DNA from: Desulfovibrionaceae bacterium
GTDB lineage: Bacteria; Desulfobacterota; Desulfovibrionia; Desulfovibrionales; Desulfovibrionaceae
Assembly (NCBI GenBank): GCA_029008115.1
Contig: JAQXJC010000002.1
Span: 1 to 32,734, forward strand
DNA: 32,734 nt
Direction: 5' to 3'
Numbering within the stretch: the first letter of the stretch is position 1; each line of letters starts with the position of its first letter. Both the position numbers and the translations under genes were made by a program. Below the pieces are notes generated by a model. That model worked only from the letters and a program-made list of their open reading frames with translations, searched no databases and was not told where the DNA came from. Shown one piece after another: positions 8,822 through 17,334 of this stretch.

Positions 8822-8866
8822 AAAAAAGAGGCTGGCGGAACGGCATGGGAGCCTGCTTCGCCAGCC
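8822..8866 (-). terminator. Terminator of purN
   Basis: On the minus strand GGCTGGCG pairs with CGCCAGCC across a 21-base loop and is followed by TCTTTTTT. It sits about 25 bases after the purN stop codon. Confidence 0.7.
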
Positions 8867-8891
8867 CTGCACGCGAGTAAAAAGCCGGAGG

Positions 8892-9569
8892 CTAGAACCC
8901 TTCCTCCAGCGGCGGCCAGACCAGCCAGTGCCCGTCGGGAACGATCTGCCTGCGGCCGGCATCGGGAAGGATGCTCACATTCCGATCCTGCACGCGCACG
9001 CGCCCTTCGGCAAACCACTGGATGGCCTGCGGATAGATGCGATGCTCGAAGCTGTGAATGCGGTTCATGAGCTCGTCGATGTCCTCGCCGGGATTGGCCG
9101 GGACGGCGGCCTGCACGATGACCGCGCCGTTGTCCATCTTATCGTCCACAAAATGCACCGTGCAGCCGGTGATCTTCACGCCCCATGCCTGCGCGTCCGG
9201 GCCGCCGTGCACACCGGGAAAGCTGGGCAGGATGGCAGGGTGGATATTGATGACGCGGCCGGCAAACGCATGCAGGAAGGCCGGCGTGAGCATGCGCATG
9301 TAGCCGGCCAGCACCACCAGCTCCGCGCCGCTGGCTGCGATGGTTTCCGCCAGCGCGGCGTCAAAGGTTTCGCGGTCGGGGAAGGCCTTGTGATCCAGCT
9401 CGGCCACGGGCGCGCCGAAGGCCCGGGCGCGATCCAGCACCCTGGCGCCCGGGCGGTTGCTGACGACCAGCACCACCTCGGCATCCAGCCGTCCTTCCTT
9501 GATCCTGTCGAACATCGCCTGCGCGTTGGTTCCGCTGCCGGAGGCGACAATAGCGATTTTCAGTGCCAT
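8892..9569 (-). CDS. purN: Phosphoribosylglycinamide formyltransferase (PurN)
   Basis: The product has 225 residues, close to the usual length. It transfers a formyl group from 10-formyl-tetrahydrofolate to GAR in purine synthesis. The N-terminal SGSGTNAQA is the phosphate-binding motif. INIHPAILPSFPG supplies Asn108 and His110, and FVDDKMDNGAVIVQ supplies Asp146, matching the E. coli catalytic Asn106, His108 and Asp144 with a shift of two. The start at 9569 (MALKIAIVASGSG) is natural because the first strand begins there. It lies 108 bases downstream of the CobA-HemD gene on the same strand, with a long hairpin between them, so it may be partly uncoupled from that gene. Confidence 0.95.
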   Translation of the reverse strand: MALKIAIVASGSGTNAQAMFDRIKEGRLDAEVVLVVSNRPGARVLDRARAFGAPVAELDHKAFPDRETFDAALAETIAASGAELVVLAGYMRMLTPAFLHAFAGRVINIHPAILPSFPGVHGGPDAQAWGVKITGCTVHFVDDKMDNGAVIVQAAVPANPGEDIDELMNRIHSFEHRIYPQAIQWFAEGRVRVQDRNVSILPDAGRRQIVPDGHWLVWPPLEEGF

Positions 9570-9622
9570 GCGGGTTCCTGCCTTTTCTGTCGTGCAGAAG
9601 AATATGATGCGCGCCGCAGGGA

Positions 9623-9665
9623 GCGGGGAGGCATGCGTTCGCCGGAACGCGGGCGTGCTCCCCGC
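9623..9665. other. Long hairpin between cobA-hemD and purN
   Basis: An outer stem (GCGGGGAG with CTCCCCGC) encloses an inner stem (GCGTTC-GCCG-GAACGC). There is no T-run on either strand. It could slow transcription or protect RNA ends between the two minus-strand genes. Confidence 0.5.
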
Positions 9666-9677
9666 CCCCGCATACCA

Positions 9678-11183
9678 TTACAGCGATGTTTTCAGCGTCT
9701 CCACCAGCGCAGGGATGGTATATTCCTCCGGCTGGATGTGGCAGGGCAGGCCATGCGCCGCCAGCGTCTTCGCGGTGACGGGGCCGATGGCGGCCAGCCG
9801 CACTTCGGGATGCGCCCTGAGCGTTTCCGCAGGAATGAGGCTGAGGAAGTTTTCCACCGTGGAGGAAGAGCCGAAGGTGATGCAGGAAAGCGTACCCGCT
9901 TCCATGCGTGCCAGCACCTCGTCTCTGCGCCCGGCGCAGGGCCGGGTTTCATAGGCGGGGATGACATCCACGACGGCCCCTGCTTCGCGCAGTACGTCGG
10001 GCAGGACTTCCCGGGCCACGCGGGCGCGGGGCAGGAGCACGCGGGTGCCCGCCCGCACTCCCAGCCGGAGCAGGCCGTCCACCACGCCTTCAGCCACGTA
10101 TTTTTCCGGGACGAAGTCCGGCTGGATGCCGCGTGCCCGCAGGGCGTCCGCAGTAGCGGGGCCGATGGCCGCCACCTTGCATGCGCCCAGCGCCCGGCTG
10201 TCCCGTCCTGCCGCCGCCAGCCGCATCCAGAAATGCCTGACGCCGTTGACGGACGTGAATACTATCCACTGATAGGTGTCCAGCGCCGCCACAGCCTTGT
10301 CCAGCGGGCCGTAGTCGTCCAGCGGCGAAATGGTGATGGTGGGGCACTGGATGACATCCGCGCCCAGCCCGGTCAGCATGGCCGCCAGTCCGCTGGCTTG
10401 TTCGCGCGCGCGGGTCACCACCACGCTCTTGCCCAGCAGGGGCTTGTGCTCGAACCAGTTCAGCCTGTCGTGCAGGGTGCACACATGCCCCACCACGATG
10501 ACGGAGGGATTGGTGAAGCCGGCGCGCACCGCCGCTTCCGGCAGTTCGCCGATGGTGGACACGAGGCTCCTGTGCCGCACGGTGGTTCCCCAGTGCACGA
10601 GGGCGGCCGGGGTGTCCGCGGGCATGCCCGCCTCCGTCAGATTTCTGGCAATGGAGGGCAGATTCTTCATGCCCATGACAAAGACCAGCGTAGAGGCGGA
10701 ACGCGCCAGGGCCGGCCAGTTGTGTACGGAATCCGGCTTGCCCGGGTCCTCATGGCCGGTGATGATGGTCACGGAGGAGGCGAAGGCGCGGTGCGTGAGC
10801 GGAATGCCCGCATAGGCGGGGCCGGCAATGGTGCTGGAGATGCCCGGCACCTCCTCGAAGGGGACGCCGGCATCCAGCAGCTCTTCCGCCTCTTCGCCGC
10901 CGCGTCCGAAGATATAGGGGTCGCCGCCCTTGAGGCGGGCGACAACCTTGCCTTCCTTTGCCTTGCGGATGATCAGGGCGTTGATCTCATGCTGCGGCAG
11001 GGCGTGGTTGCCCGCCACCTTGCCCACGTAGATGCGTTCGGCCTCCGGGCGGACATAGTTCAGGAGCACGTCGTTGGCCAGCGCGTCATAGACGACAACG
11101 TCGGCGGCTTCAAGGCATGCCTTGCCCTTCAGGGTGAGCAGGCCGGGATCGCCGGGGCCGGCGCCAATCAGATATACTTTCAT
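9678..11183 (-). CDS. cobA-hemD: Uroporphyrinogen-III C-methyltransferase / uroporphyrinogen-III synthase fusion (CobA-HemD)
   Basis: The product has 501 residues and two enzymes of tetrapyrrole synthesis in one chain. Residues 1 to about 245 are a SUMT methyltransferase: the start VYLIGAGPGDPGLLTLKG and the block RLKGGDPYIFGRGGEEAEEL bind S-adenosylmethionine and substrate. Residues from about 255 are a HemD synthase, beginning KSVVVTRAREQASGLA and containing VFTSVNGVRHFW and ITFGSSSTVENF. Together they close the ring of uroporphyrinogen III and methylate it to precorrin-2, the route to siroheme and, in sulfate reducers, to heme. AAGGA precedes ATG 11183 at normal spacing. The leucyl aminopeptidase gene ends 44 bases upstream on the same strand, suggesting co-transcription. 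Confidence 0.94.
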   Translation of the reverse strand: MKVYLIGAGPGDPGLLTLKGKACLEAADVVVYDALANDVLLNYVRPEAERIYVGKVAGNHALPQHEINALIIRKAKEGKVVARLKGGDPYIFGRGGEEAEELLDAGVPFEEVPGISSTIAGPAYAGIPLTHRAFASSVTIITGHEDPGKPDSVHNWPALARSASTLVFVMGMKNLPSIARNLTEAGMPADTPAALVHWGTTVRHRSLVSTIGELPEAAVRAGFTNPSVIVVGHVCTLHDRLNWFEHKPLLGKSVVVTRAREQASGLAAMLTGLGADVIQCPTITISPLDDYGPLDKAVAALDTYQWIVFTSVNGVRHFWMRLAAAGRDSRALGACKVAAIGPATADALRARGIQPDFVPEKYVAEGVVDGLLRLGVRAGTRVLLPRARVAREVLPDVLREAGAVVDVIPAYETRPCAGRRDEVLARMEAGTLSCITFGSSSTVENFLSLIPAETLRAHPEVRLAAIGPVTAKTLAAHGLPCHIQPEEYTIPALVETLKTSL

Positions 11184-11227
11184 GCGGAATCCTTGTCAGC
11201 CGGCGGGGCCGGCCACGCTTCGGAGTG

Positions 11228-12739
11228 TTAGATGCCGTTGCGCGCCAGCTCCAGCAGGGTGCGGACGCCGTAGCCCGCCGCGCCCACGGGGCAGAGCGGG
11301 GTCTTTTTGAATATCCAGTCTGTTCCGGCAATGTCCAGATGCGCCCAGCGCACGCCTTCTTCTACAAAGAATTTCAGGAAGAGCGCGGCATGGATGGCGC
11401 CGCCTTCGCGCGGGCCCATGTGGGAGATGTCCGCCACATCGCTCTTGAGGTTGTCGCCATAGCCGCTCCAGAGGGGAAGCTGCCAGAAGGTCTCCCCGGC
11501 GGCGGCGCCATGCGACATGATGGCGTGGGCCAGTGCCGCATCATCGGTGAACAGCCCGGCAATCTCCTGTCCCAGCGCCACGGCGCATGCGCCAGTCAGG
11601 GTGGCGATGTCCACCATGACGGAGGGCCTGAACCGGCGCTGGGCGTAGGTCATGGCATCGCAGAGGGCAAGGCGGCCTTCCGCGTCGGTATTGAGGATTT
11701 CCACCGTCGCGCCATTGAGGGAACGCACCACGTCGCCGGGGCGCATGGCCGAGCCGGAAGGCATGTTCTCCGCCGATGTCAGGATGCCGACCACGCGGCG
11801 GGGCAGTTCCTCATCCGCCACGGCGCACAGCGTGGAGAGCACGGCGGCTGCGCCGGACATGTCGCTCTTCATGGTGTGCATGTTCTGCGGCGGCTTGATG
11901 CAGATGCCGCCGGAGTCGAAGGTCAGCCCCTTGCCGATGAAGGCCAGCGGCGCTTCCTCCTCATGCCCCCTGGGGGCGTGCTCCAGCACGATGAGGCGCG
12001 GTTCGCGCACGGAGCCTGAACCCACGGCCAGCAGGCAGCCGCAGCCCAGCTCTTCCAGCGCGGCCCTGTCCAGCACCGTGCAGGAAAAGCCGTGCCGCGC
12101 CGCCAGCTCCCGCGCTTTGTCCGCCAGCGCGGCGGGATAGAGCAGATTCGGCGGCATATTGGCCAGATCGCGGGCGCGGGCCACGGCGTCGGCATCGCGC
12201 TCGCCCCTGCGGGCGGCGGTGTGCATGTCGTCAGGGATGTATTCCTCATTGCAGGCCACGGCCAGCCACTGCACGCCGGGCTTGTCGCCGTCGGTAGCCG
12301 TTTTGAGCTGCGTGAAGCGGTACAGGCCCAGCAGGGCGCCGCACACGCTTTCTTCCAGCAGGCGGGAGACGGACATCTGCGGGGCGGCCAGTCCGGCCAG
12401 CATGGGCACGGGCAGCACCACGCTGCCCAGCCCCAGCTCGCGGCAGCGGCCCAGCGCCTGCGCGGCGGCCTTGCGCACCTTGTCCGGCGTGAGCGCGGCG
12501 CGTTCGCCCAGGCCCGCTACCACCACGCGTGGCACAGGGCAGGAGGGATGGCCGTAGAGCACGCTCACGGCGTCCGCGTCTCCGGTGACGTCGCGCCCTG
12601 CGGGAGCGATGGTCAGCCACGGCGCGGCCGTGTCGATTTCCCTGCATGCGTCAAGCCGCTCGCCCCTGCACAGGAAAAGCAGCAGGGCATCGCCTTTCCA
12701 CTGTTCCGGGCCGTGTCCCTGAAAACGTATGTCTGTCAT
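11228..12739 (-). CDS. pepA: Leucyl aminopeptidase (PepA, M17 family)
   Basis: The product has 503 residues, the normal size for cytosolic M17 aminopeptidases, which release N-terminal residues using two metal ions. The catalytic domain shows GKGLTFDSGGICIKP (metal-binding Lys and Asp), MKSDMSGAAAVL, and the family signature NTDAEGRLALCDAM. The N-terminal half is the less conserved regulatory domain. The frame is open far upstream to 13051, but that stretch overlaps the end of asd and looks non-coding. I chose ATG 12739, with AAGG nine bases upstream; ATG 12748 is an alternative three codons earlier. It is downstream of asd, but a hairpin at 12868-12904 separates the two. Confidence 0.93.
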   Translation of the reverse strand: MTDIRFQGHGPEQWKGDALLLFLCRGERLDACREIDTAAPWLTIAPAGRDVTGDADAVSVLYGHPSCPVPRVVVAGLGERAALTPDKVRKAAAQALGRCRELGLGSVVLPVPMLAGLAAPQMSVSRLLEESVCGALLGLYRFTQLKTATDGDKPGVQWLAVACNEEYIPDDMHTAARRGERDADAVARARDLANMPPNLLYPAALADKARELAARHGFSCTVLDRAALEELGCGCLLAVGSGSVREPRLIVLEHAPRGHEEEAPLAFIGKGLTFDSGGICIKPPQNMHTMKSDMSGAAAVLSTLCAVADEELPRRVVGILTSAENMPSGSAMRPGDVVRSLNGATVEILNTDAEGRLALCDAMTYAQRRFRPSVMVDIATLTGACAVALGQEIAGLFTDDAALAHAIMSHGAAAGETFWQLPLWSGYGDNLKSDVADISHMGPREGGAIHAALFLKFFVEEGVRWAHLDIAGTDWIFKKTPLCPVGAAGYGVRTLLELARNGI

Positions 12740-12867
12740 GGCAGTCATCCTTGATAAAATGGCGGCGGCGCGCTCTGCTGCGCAGAGAGTCCGCACCGCG
12801 CGGGAGGCAGTATACGCACGGGCGGCCTTTTTGCCAAGCGGGGATGGAGGATGCCGCTGTCCGCTGC

Positions 12868-12904
12868 AACGAAAGGAAGCGCCCCCGCAAGGAGAGCGCT
12901 TCCC
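12868..12904 (-). terminator. Possible terminator of asd
   Basis: GGAAGCGC and GCGCTTCC pair around a 13-base loop, 27 bases after the asd stop. On the minus strand TTTCGTT follows, a weak T-rich tail, so termination may be partial. Confidence 0.5.
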
Positions 12905-12930
12905 TGTGCTTTCGGTATCCGGCGGAGAGC

Positions 12931-13980
12931 CTAGAGGAAGGTGTTGCGATCTTCGTCCTTCACGCGGAGCAGGTCGCGCCTGATCAGCTCTTCGCCGATC
13001 TGCACGGCGTTCAGGGCCGCGCCCTTGCGGATATTGTCCGCCACGATCCACATGTTCAGGCCGTTTTCAATGGTTTCATCCTCGCGGATGCGGCCCACAA
13101 AGGTCATGTCCTCGCCGGCGGCGTCGATGGCCATGGGATACATCTTTTCGCGGGGATTGTCGTACACCTGCACGCCGGGAGCCTGCGAAAGCAGGGCGCG
13201 GCATTCAGCGGCGGTCAGCTTGGCCACGGTTTCCACGTTCACGGCCTCGGAATGCCCATAGAAGACGGGCACGCGGGCGCAGGTGGCCGTCACCTTCACG
13301 CTGGGATCGCCCAGAATCTTCACCGTCTCGTTGGTCATCTTCATTTCTTCCTTGGTGTAGTCGTTTTCAAGGAAGACGTCGATGTGGGGCAGGACGTTGA
13401 AGGCGATGCGGTGCGGATACACGTTGACTTCAGGCTCCTGCATGTTGAAGAGCTGGCGCACCTGCGTTTCCAGTTCCCGGATGGCCTTCTGCCCCGTACC
13501 GGAAACGGCCTGATAGGTGGAGACCACCACGCGCTTGATTTTGGCGGCGTCATGGATGGGCTTGAGCGCCACGATCATCTGGATGGTGGAGCAGTTGGGG
13601 TTGGCAATGATGCCCTTGTGCGCTTCCAGATGCTGGGGGTTCACTTCAGGCACGACCAGAGGGCAGCGATCGTCCATGCGCCAGGCGGCGGAGTTGTCCA
13701 CCACAACGCAGCCGGCCTTGACGGCATGGGGGGCAAATTTCAGGGAAGTGCTGCCGCCGGCGGAAAAAATGGCCAGATCGACGCCGGCAAAGGAGTCCTC
13801 CGTCAGCTCGCGCACGGTCAGTTCTCCATCGCCATAGGGCACTTTGGAGCCGGCTGACCGCGCGGAGGCGAAGGGGATTACCTCCGTGGCGGGAAAATTG
13901 CGATCGTGCAGGGTCTTGAGCATTTCACGGCCCACGGCGCCCGTGGCGCCACAGACGGCGACAACCAACTTCTTGGACAT
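12931..13980 (-). CDS. asd: Aspartate-semialdehyde dehydrogenase
   Basis: The product has 349 residues. It reduces aspartyl phosphate to aspartate semialdehyde with NADPH, on the path to lysine, threonine, methionine and diaminopimelate. The N-terminal VAVCGATGAVGREML is the nucleotide-binding loop. NPNCSTIQM carries the catalytic cysteine (Cys130), and the central YQAVSGTGQKAI segment is conserved in the family. GGAGAA lies about nine bases before ATG 13980. It is divergent from pyrK. Its leader of at least 100 bases on the minus strand holds a GGCCGGAG/CTCCGG hairpin but no riboswitch I can recognise. Confidence 0.95.
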   Translation of the reverse strand: MSKKLVVAVCGATGAVGREMLKTLHDRNFPATEVIPFASARSAGSKVPYGDGELTVRELTEDSFAGVDLAIFSAGGSTSLKFAPHAVKAGCVVVDNSAAWRMDDRCPLVVPEVNPQHLEAHKGIIANPNCSTIQMIVALKPIHDAAKIKRVVVSTYQAVSGTGQKAIRELETQVRQLFNMQEPEVNVYPHRIAFNVLPHIDVFLENDYTKEEMKMTNETVKILGDPSVKVTATCARVPVFYGHSEAVNVETVAKLTAAECRALLSQAPGVQVYDNPREKMYPMAIDAAGEDMTFVGRIREDETIENGLNMWIVADNIRKGAALNAVQIGEELIRRDLLRVKDEDRNTFL

Positions 13981-14359
13981 GGTGTGTTCTCCATAAGGTA
14001 ATGACGGTCGGAAAGGCGCGCGGCAGCCGGCTCCGCCCGGAGGCGTGCGGCCCGGAGAGCCTCCGGCCGGGGGGAAGTGTACACCTCATTCCTGAAAATG
14101 TATAGTCCGCCGGCAGGGCAGGGAAAGGCGGAAAGCCGCCGCGGGTTATTCCCGCATGCGGGAGCAGGTTCTCTGTGAACAAAATTGTAAAAATAATATG
14201 GGAGACATGTATTTTTTGTCAGAAGGCTGTTTTTCCTCTTGCCGCCGCGCCTGTTCTGGGCAAATATCAGCACAAGGCATGCGTTGCCGGCCGGGCCTGC
14301 CGCCGGCGTTTTCTATGCATTCTGCCGTCATCCGCGATGACGTTTTTCTGTAGGTACCC
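13981..14359. other. Divergent region between asd and pyrK
   Basis: This 379-base spacer holds the asd leader (TATACA near 14099-14104 on the minus strand as a possible -10) and an AT-rich block at 14175-14215. In that block TTGTAA (14185-14190) and TGTATT (14208-14213) are spaced 17 bases apart as a possible plus-strand promoter. Downstream come a GCCGGC/GCCGGC hairpin (about 14286-14307) and the terminator-like hairpin at 14326-14347. A 65-codon ORF (14156-14353) crosses these hairpins but has no good ribosome binding site. Confidence 0.4.
14326..14347 (+). terminator. Terminator-like hairpin in the pyrK leader (candidate attenuator)
   Basis: CGTCAT-CCGCG-ATGACG followed by five T lies 13 bases before the pyrK start. 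The upstream gene asd is transcribed in the opposite direction, so there is no gene for this structure to terminate. An attenuator acting on the pyrKD leader is the simplest reading. The six-base stem is short. Confidence 0.5.
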
Positions 14360-15166
14360 ATGTCCCACCCGAAAAGTTCCCAACTCGCTGTACTGGATAT
14401 TGTGCCCTTCGGTCAGACCGGGCATGAGAAGACCTTTTTTGCCCTGCGGCTGGAGCGGCCGGACTGGCCGGACTGGAAGCCCGGGCAGTTCATGATGCTG
14501 CGGCCCACCTCGTTCGGGCTGGATATTCCCTGGGGACGGCCCTTCGGCATCTGCCATCTGACGTCGCAGCACCTCATCTGCTTCTTCCAGGTGGTGGGAC
14601 GCGGCACGCAGCGCATGGCCGCGCTCCAGGCCGGAGACGTGGTGCAGGTCTGGGGGCCGCTGGGCAATGGCTTTGCCATGGAAGAGTGCCCCACGCTGCT
14701 GCTGGCCGGCGGCATGGGCATTGTGCCCTTCATCGGCTATGTGCACCAGCATAAGCAGCCGTGGAATGTGACCATGCTCTTCGGCCACCGTGCGCCGCTG
14801 GGCTGCTATCCCGTGGACAGCGTCAATGAGCGCATCACCGTGGACACCCTGCGCGAGAACGTGCCCGGCGATCTGGACAACCTGATTTTCTGCATACGCG
14901 AGCGCATGGCTGACATTGCGGAGCAGAACGGGCTGGTGCTGGCCTGCGGTCCGCTGCCCTTCCTGAAGACCGTGCGGCAGTTCGCGCTGGAGCTGGGCGC
15001 CCGTACCCAGCTTTCGCTGGAAAACAAGATGGCCTGCGGCGTAGGCGCCTGTCTTGGCTGCGTTACCAGGACGACGGCCGCCTGGCCCGTGCCGGACAAG
15101 CGGGAATGGCCCGTGCAGGTCTGCAACCACGGCCCCGTCTTCTGGGCCGACCAGATTGAGCTGTAG
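14360..15166 (+). CDS. pyrK: Dihydroorotate dehydrogenase electron transfer subunit (PyrK)
   Basis: The product has 268 residues. It passes electrons from the class 1B dihydroorotate dehydrogenase to NAD+ through FAD and a [2Fe-2S] cluster. The flavin-binding part includes PWGRPFGICHL (about 57-67), and the nucleotide-binding fold follows with LLLAGGMGIVPF (113-124). The C-terminal cluster cysteines are Cys226, Cys231, Cys234 and Cys255 (ACGVGACLGC and QVCNHGPVF), as in PyrK. The ribosome binding site is weak (TAGG). The stop is 11 bases before the pyrD start, so the two are certainly co-transcribed, consistent with their forming one complex. Confidence 0.95.
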   Translation: MSHPKSSQLAVLDIVPFGQTGHEKTFFALRLERPDWPDWKPGQFMMLRPTSFGLDIPWGRPFGICHLTSQHLICFFQVVGRGTQRMAALQAGDVVQVWGPLGNGFAMEECPTLLLAGGMGIVPFIGYVHQHKQPWNVTMLFGHRAPLGCYPVDSVNERITVDTLRENVPGDLDNLIFCIRERMADIAEQNGLVLACGPLPFLKTVRQFALELGARTQLSLENKMACGVGACLGCVTRTTAAWPVPDKREWPVQVCNHGPVFWADQIEL

Positions 15167-15177
15167 GGGGCGCCATC

Positions 15178-16098
15178 ATGAATCTTGCTGTAACCTTGCC
15201 GGGCGCGCGCCCGCTGGAGCTGAAGAATCCCATTCTCACCGCCTCGGGCACCTTTGGCTATGGCGCGGAATTTGCGCCCTATGGCGATTTGACTTCCCTG
15301 GGCGGCATTGTGGTGAAGGGCCTGTCCCTGAAGCCGCGTCCCGGCAACCCCACGCCGCGCATTGCGGAAAGCGCCGCCGGCATGCTCAATGCCGTGGGCC
15401 TGCAGAATGACGGCGTCGAGGCCTTTGTGAAGGACAAGCTGCCGCGCCTGCCGTGGCGGCAGGTGCCCATCATCGCCAATATCTATGCCACCGCTCCGGA
15501 AGAGTTCGGGGAGCTGGGCGCCATTCTGGACGGGGAGGAAGGCGTTGCCGCGCTGGAGGTCAACATTTCCTGCCCCAACGTCAGGGAGGGCGGCGTGCTC
15601 TTCGGGCAGGACCCGCGGCTGGCTGCCGCCGTGACCGCCGCCGTGCGCAAGGCCGCGCCGCACAAGCCGCTCATTGTCAAGCTCTCGCCCAATGTGACGG
15701 ACATCACCGCCATTGCCCGCGCGGCGGAGGAGGCCGGGGCGGACATGCTGGCCTGCATCAACACCCTTTCCGGCATGGCCGTGGACGTGCGTTCCCGCCG
15801 GCCGCGCCTGGCCAATGTCATTGGCGGGCTTTCCGGCCCGGCGGTCAAGCCCGTGGCCCTGCGCTGCGTGTGGCAGGTGTGCCGCGCCGTGAATATTCCA
15901 GTCATCGGGCTGGGGGGCATCTCCTGCGCGGAAGATGTGCTGGAATTCATCCTTGTGGGCGCGCATGCCGTGCAGGTGGGCACGGCCAACTTCCTGCGGC
16001 CGGACTTCGCCTTCGATCTGGTGAAGGCGCTGCCCGCCGCCTGCGAGCAGCTGGGCGTGGCGTCGCTGGAAGAGCTGCGCGGTTCCCTGCGGCTGTAG
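15178..16098 (+). CDS. pyrD: Dihydroorotate dehydrogenase, class 1B catalytic subunit (PyrD)
   Basis: The product has 306 residues. It oxidises dihydroorotate to orotate with FMN in pyrimidine synthesis. The catalytic base of class 1 enzymes is a cysteine, here Cys132 in LEVNISCPNV. The substrate-binding block NAVGLQNDGV (71-80) and the phosphate-binding end IPVIGLGGISCAEDVLEFILVGAHAVQVGT are both present. Having Cys rather than Ser, together with the adjacent pyrK, identifies the NAD-linked 1B type. It ends just before a strong bidirectional terminator. Confidence 0.96.
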   Translation: MNLAVTLPGARPLELKNPILTASGTFGYGAEFAPYGDLTSLGGIVVKGLSLKPRPGNPTPRIAESAAGMLNAVGLQNDGVEAFVKDKLPRLPWRQVPIIANIYATAPEEFGELGAILDGEEGVAALEVNISCPNVREGGVLFGQDPRLAAAVTAAVRKAAPHKPLIVKLSPNVTDITAIARAAEEAGADMLACINTLSGMAVDVRSRRPRLANVIGGLSGPAVKPVALRCVWQVCRAVNIPVIGLGGISCAEDVLEFILVGAHAVQVGTANFLRPDFAFDLVKALPAACEQLGVASLEELRGSLRL

Positions 16099-16115
16099 GT
16101 TTCTGCCATCAGCTG

Positions 16116-16152
16116 AAAAAAGCCCGTTCGGCGCGCGTCCGGACGGGCTTTT
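16116..16152. terminator. Bidirectional terminator between pyrD and CI-like regulator
   Basis: AAAAGCCCGT pairs with ACGGGCTTTT, and the inner TCGG/CCGG bases extend the stem. The A-run and T-run on either side serve both converging genes. Confidence 0.88.
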
Positions 16153-16176
16153 GCCTGTTCTGGTCGCAAAGGCGGA

Positions 16177-16878
16177 TCAGGCCTCGTGACACCACCAGAT
16201 GATCTTGCCGATAATGCGCACCGAATCAGCCATATCTCCGCGCAAATCCACCTCGATGGGGTCGTAGCGCTCGTTGTGCGAGCGCAGGATCATGCGGTGT
16301 CCGGGCAGGGTCTCCACCTGCTTGACGTATATTTCCTCGTTGACGCCCACGGCATAGATGGTGTGCGGCACGATACGGGTTTTCCCCTGATCCACAAGGG
16401 CCATGTCTCCGTGCTGTATGGTGGGCTCCATGCTGTCGCCATAGACGCGCATAAGCACCATGTTGTCCGGATTCCCCTTGCGGAGGAGCCAGTCCGTGCG
16501 GAAGGCAAAGTGCCCGAGGACTTCACTGTCCGTCTCCAGACTGCCGGGGCCGGCGGAAAGCCGGGCAGCCACCAGCGGGACAAGCATGAGATCAACTTCA
16601 CATTGATTTTCTCCGCCCGGAACAGCGCGGACGGCGGGGCGGGAGGCCGCGCGCTCCCCTTCGTGCCCCTGCCCGAAGAGAATAGCATCCACGGAAATGC
16701 CGTGCCGGAGCGCCGCCCGCATGAGCCAGCCTTCCGGAATTCTGTCCTTCTTGCGGGCCTGGCTCACAGCCTGCGGCGAAACGCCCAGCGCGGCAGCCAG
16801 CTGCACGTCCTTTTCGCAGCGCAGGGCTTCCAGCAGTCTGTCCAGAATTTCTGCGGCCGTATGCGTGGTATTCATCAT
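16177..16878 (-). CDS. CI/LexA-like repressor: HTH domain plus S24 peptidase domain
   Basis: The product has 233 residues. Residues about 8-70 match the phage CI-type helix-turn-helix (VQLAAALGVSPQAVSQARKKDRIPEGWL). The C-terminal half is an S24 self-cleaving domain: VYGDSMEPTIQHGD gives the nucleophile Ser149, and EEIYVKQVE gives Lys186. A candidate Ala-Gly cleavage bond lies at 109-110 (RLSAGPG). Such proteins repress genes until RecA-stimulated self-cleavage after DNA damage, though that response is inferred. ATG 16878 follows AGGAGG at seven bases. No phage genes are nearby, so it is either a domesticated regulator or a prophage remnant. Its likely targets lie in the divergent AT-rich region to its right. 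Confidence 0.88.
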   Translation of the reverse strand: MMNTTHTAAEILDRLLEALRCEKDVQLAAALGVSPQAVSQARKKDRIPEGWLMRAALRHGISVDAILFGQGHEGERAASRPAVRAVPGGENQCEVDLMLVPLVAARLSAGPGSLETDSEVLGHFAFRTDWLLRKGNPDNMVLMRVYGDSMEPTIQHGDMALVDQGKTRIVPHTIYAVGVNEEIYVKQVETLPGHRMILRSHNERYDPIEVDLRGDMADSVRIIGKIIWWCHEA

Positions 16879-17334
16879 GTGACATCCTCCTCGCCTGAAT
16901 GCGGGGGAATTCTATCGGGAAAGGCGCTTGCAGCGTTGCCCGCCGTCCGCGCGGGAAACGGAGCGTGGCAGGAGCGGCGTGCGCTGCCCTGCTTTCAGGT
17001 ATCCTTCTGCCAAGGGCGGCAGGGCATATTGCCCGTATTGCCCGCCGGCGGAGCACCGTCGGAGAGGCAGTCCCTTCCCGCCGGGGCCTGCCGCATCCTG
17101 ATGAACAGGCAGTGCCGACGCTCTTCAGCAGAAATATCCATACAGGCTGAATATTGTCAATATAAAAGCATTTAATTAAGCTGAAATTTATTTTTTGGAG
17201 CAAAGTATAAATTTTAAATTGACAAATACGACTGAATCAGCGTAGGAGAAACATACGCCAGCGAGCACGGCCCCATTCCGCAGGGAATACACGAGCCGCG
17301 CCGCGGGAAGCAATGTTCTATCGGAGGGCTGGAC
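16879..17334. other. Divergent regulatory region between CI-like repressor and 57-residue ORF
   Basis: This 456-base spacer is G+C-rich except for an AT-rich core at about 17130-17235. In the core, TTGACA occurs once per strand: plus at 17219-17224, and minus at 17160-17155 followed after 16 bases by GATATT. Each belongs to an ATTGACAA 8-mer, and the minus copy sits in the palindrome ATATTG-T-CAATAT (17151-17163). This may be the operator of the repressor. The part 16900-17110 has short inverted repeats (for example GGGCA-TAT-TGCCC) but no gene I can support. Confidence 0.45.
17151..17163. promoter_or_regulatory. Palindrome overlapping a minus-strand -35 box, candidate operator
   Basis: ATATTG-T-CAATAT is a perfect 6+1+6 palindrome covering the minus-strand TTGACA. 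A related ATTGACAA sequence lies at 17218-17225 on the plus strand. Repressor binding here is an inference from position. Confidence 0.35.

Noticed and set aside
8928..11231. A 767-codon open frame on the plus strand
   Set aside because: It is antisense to purN and cobA-hemD and shows no recognisable domain.
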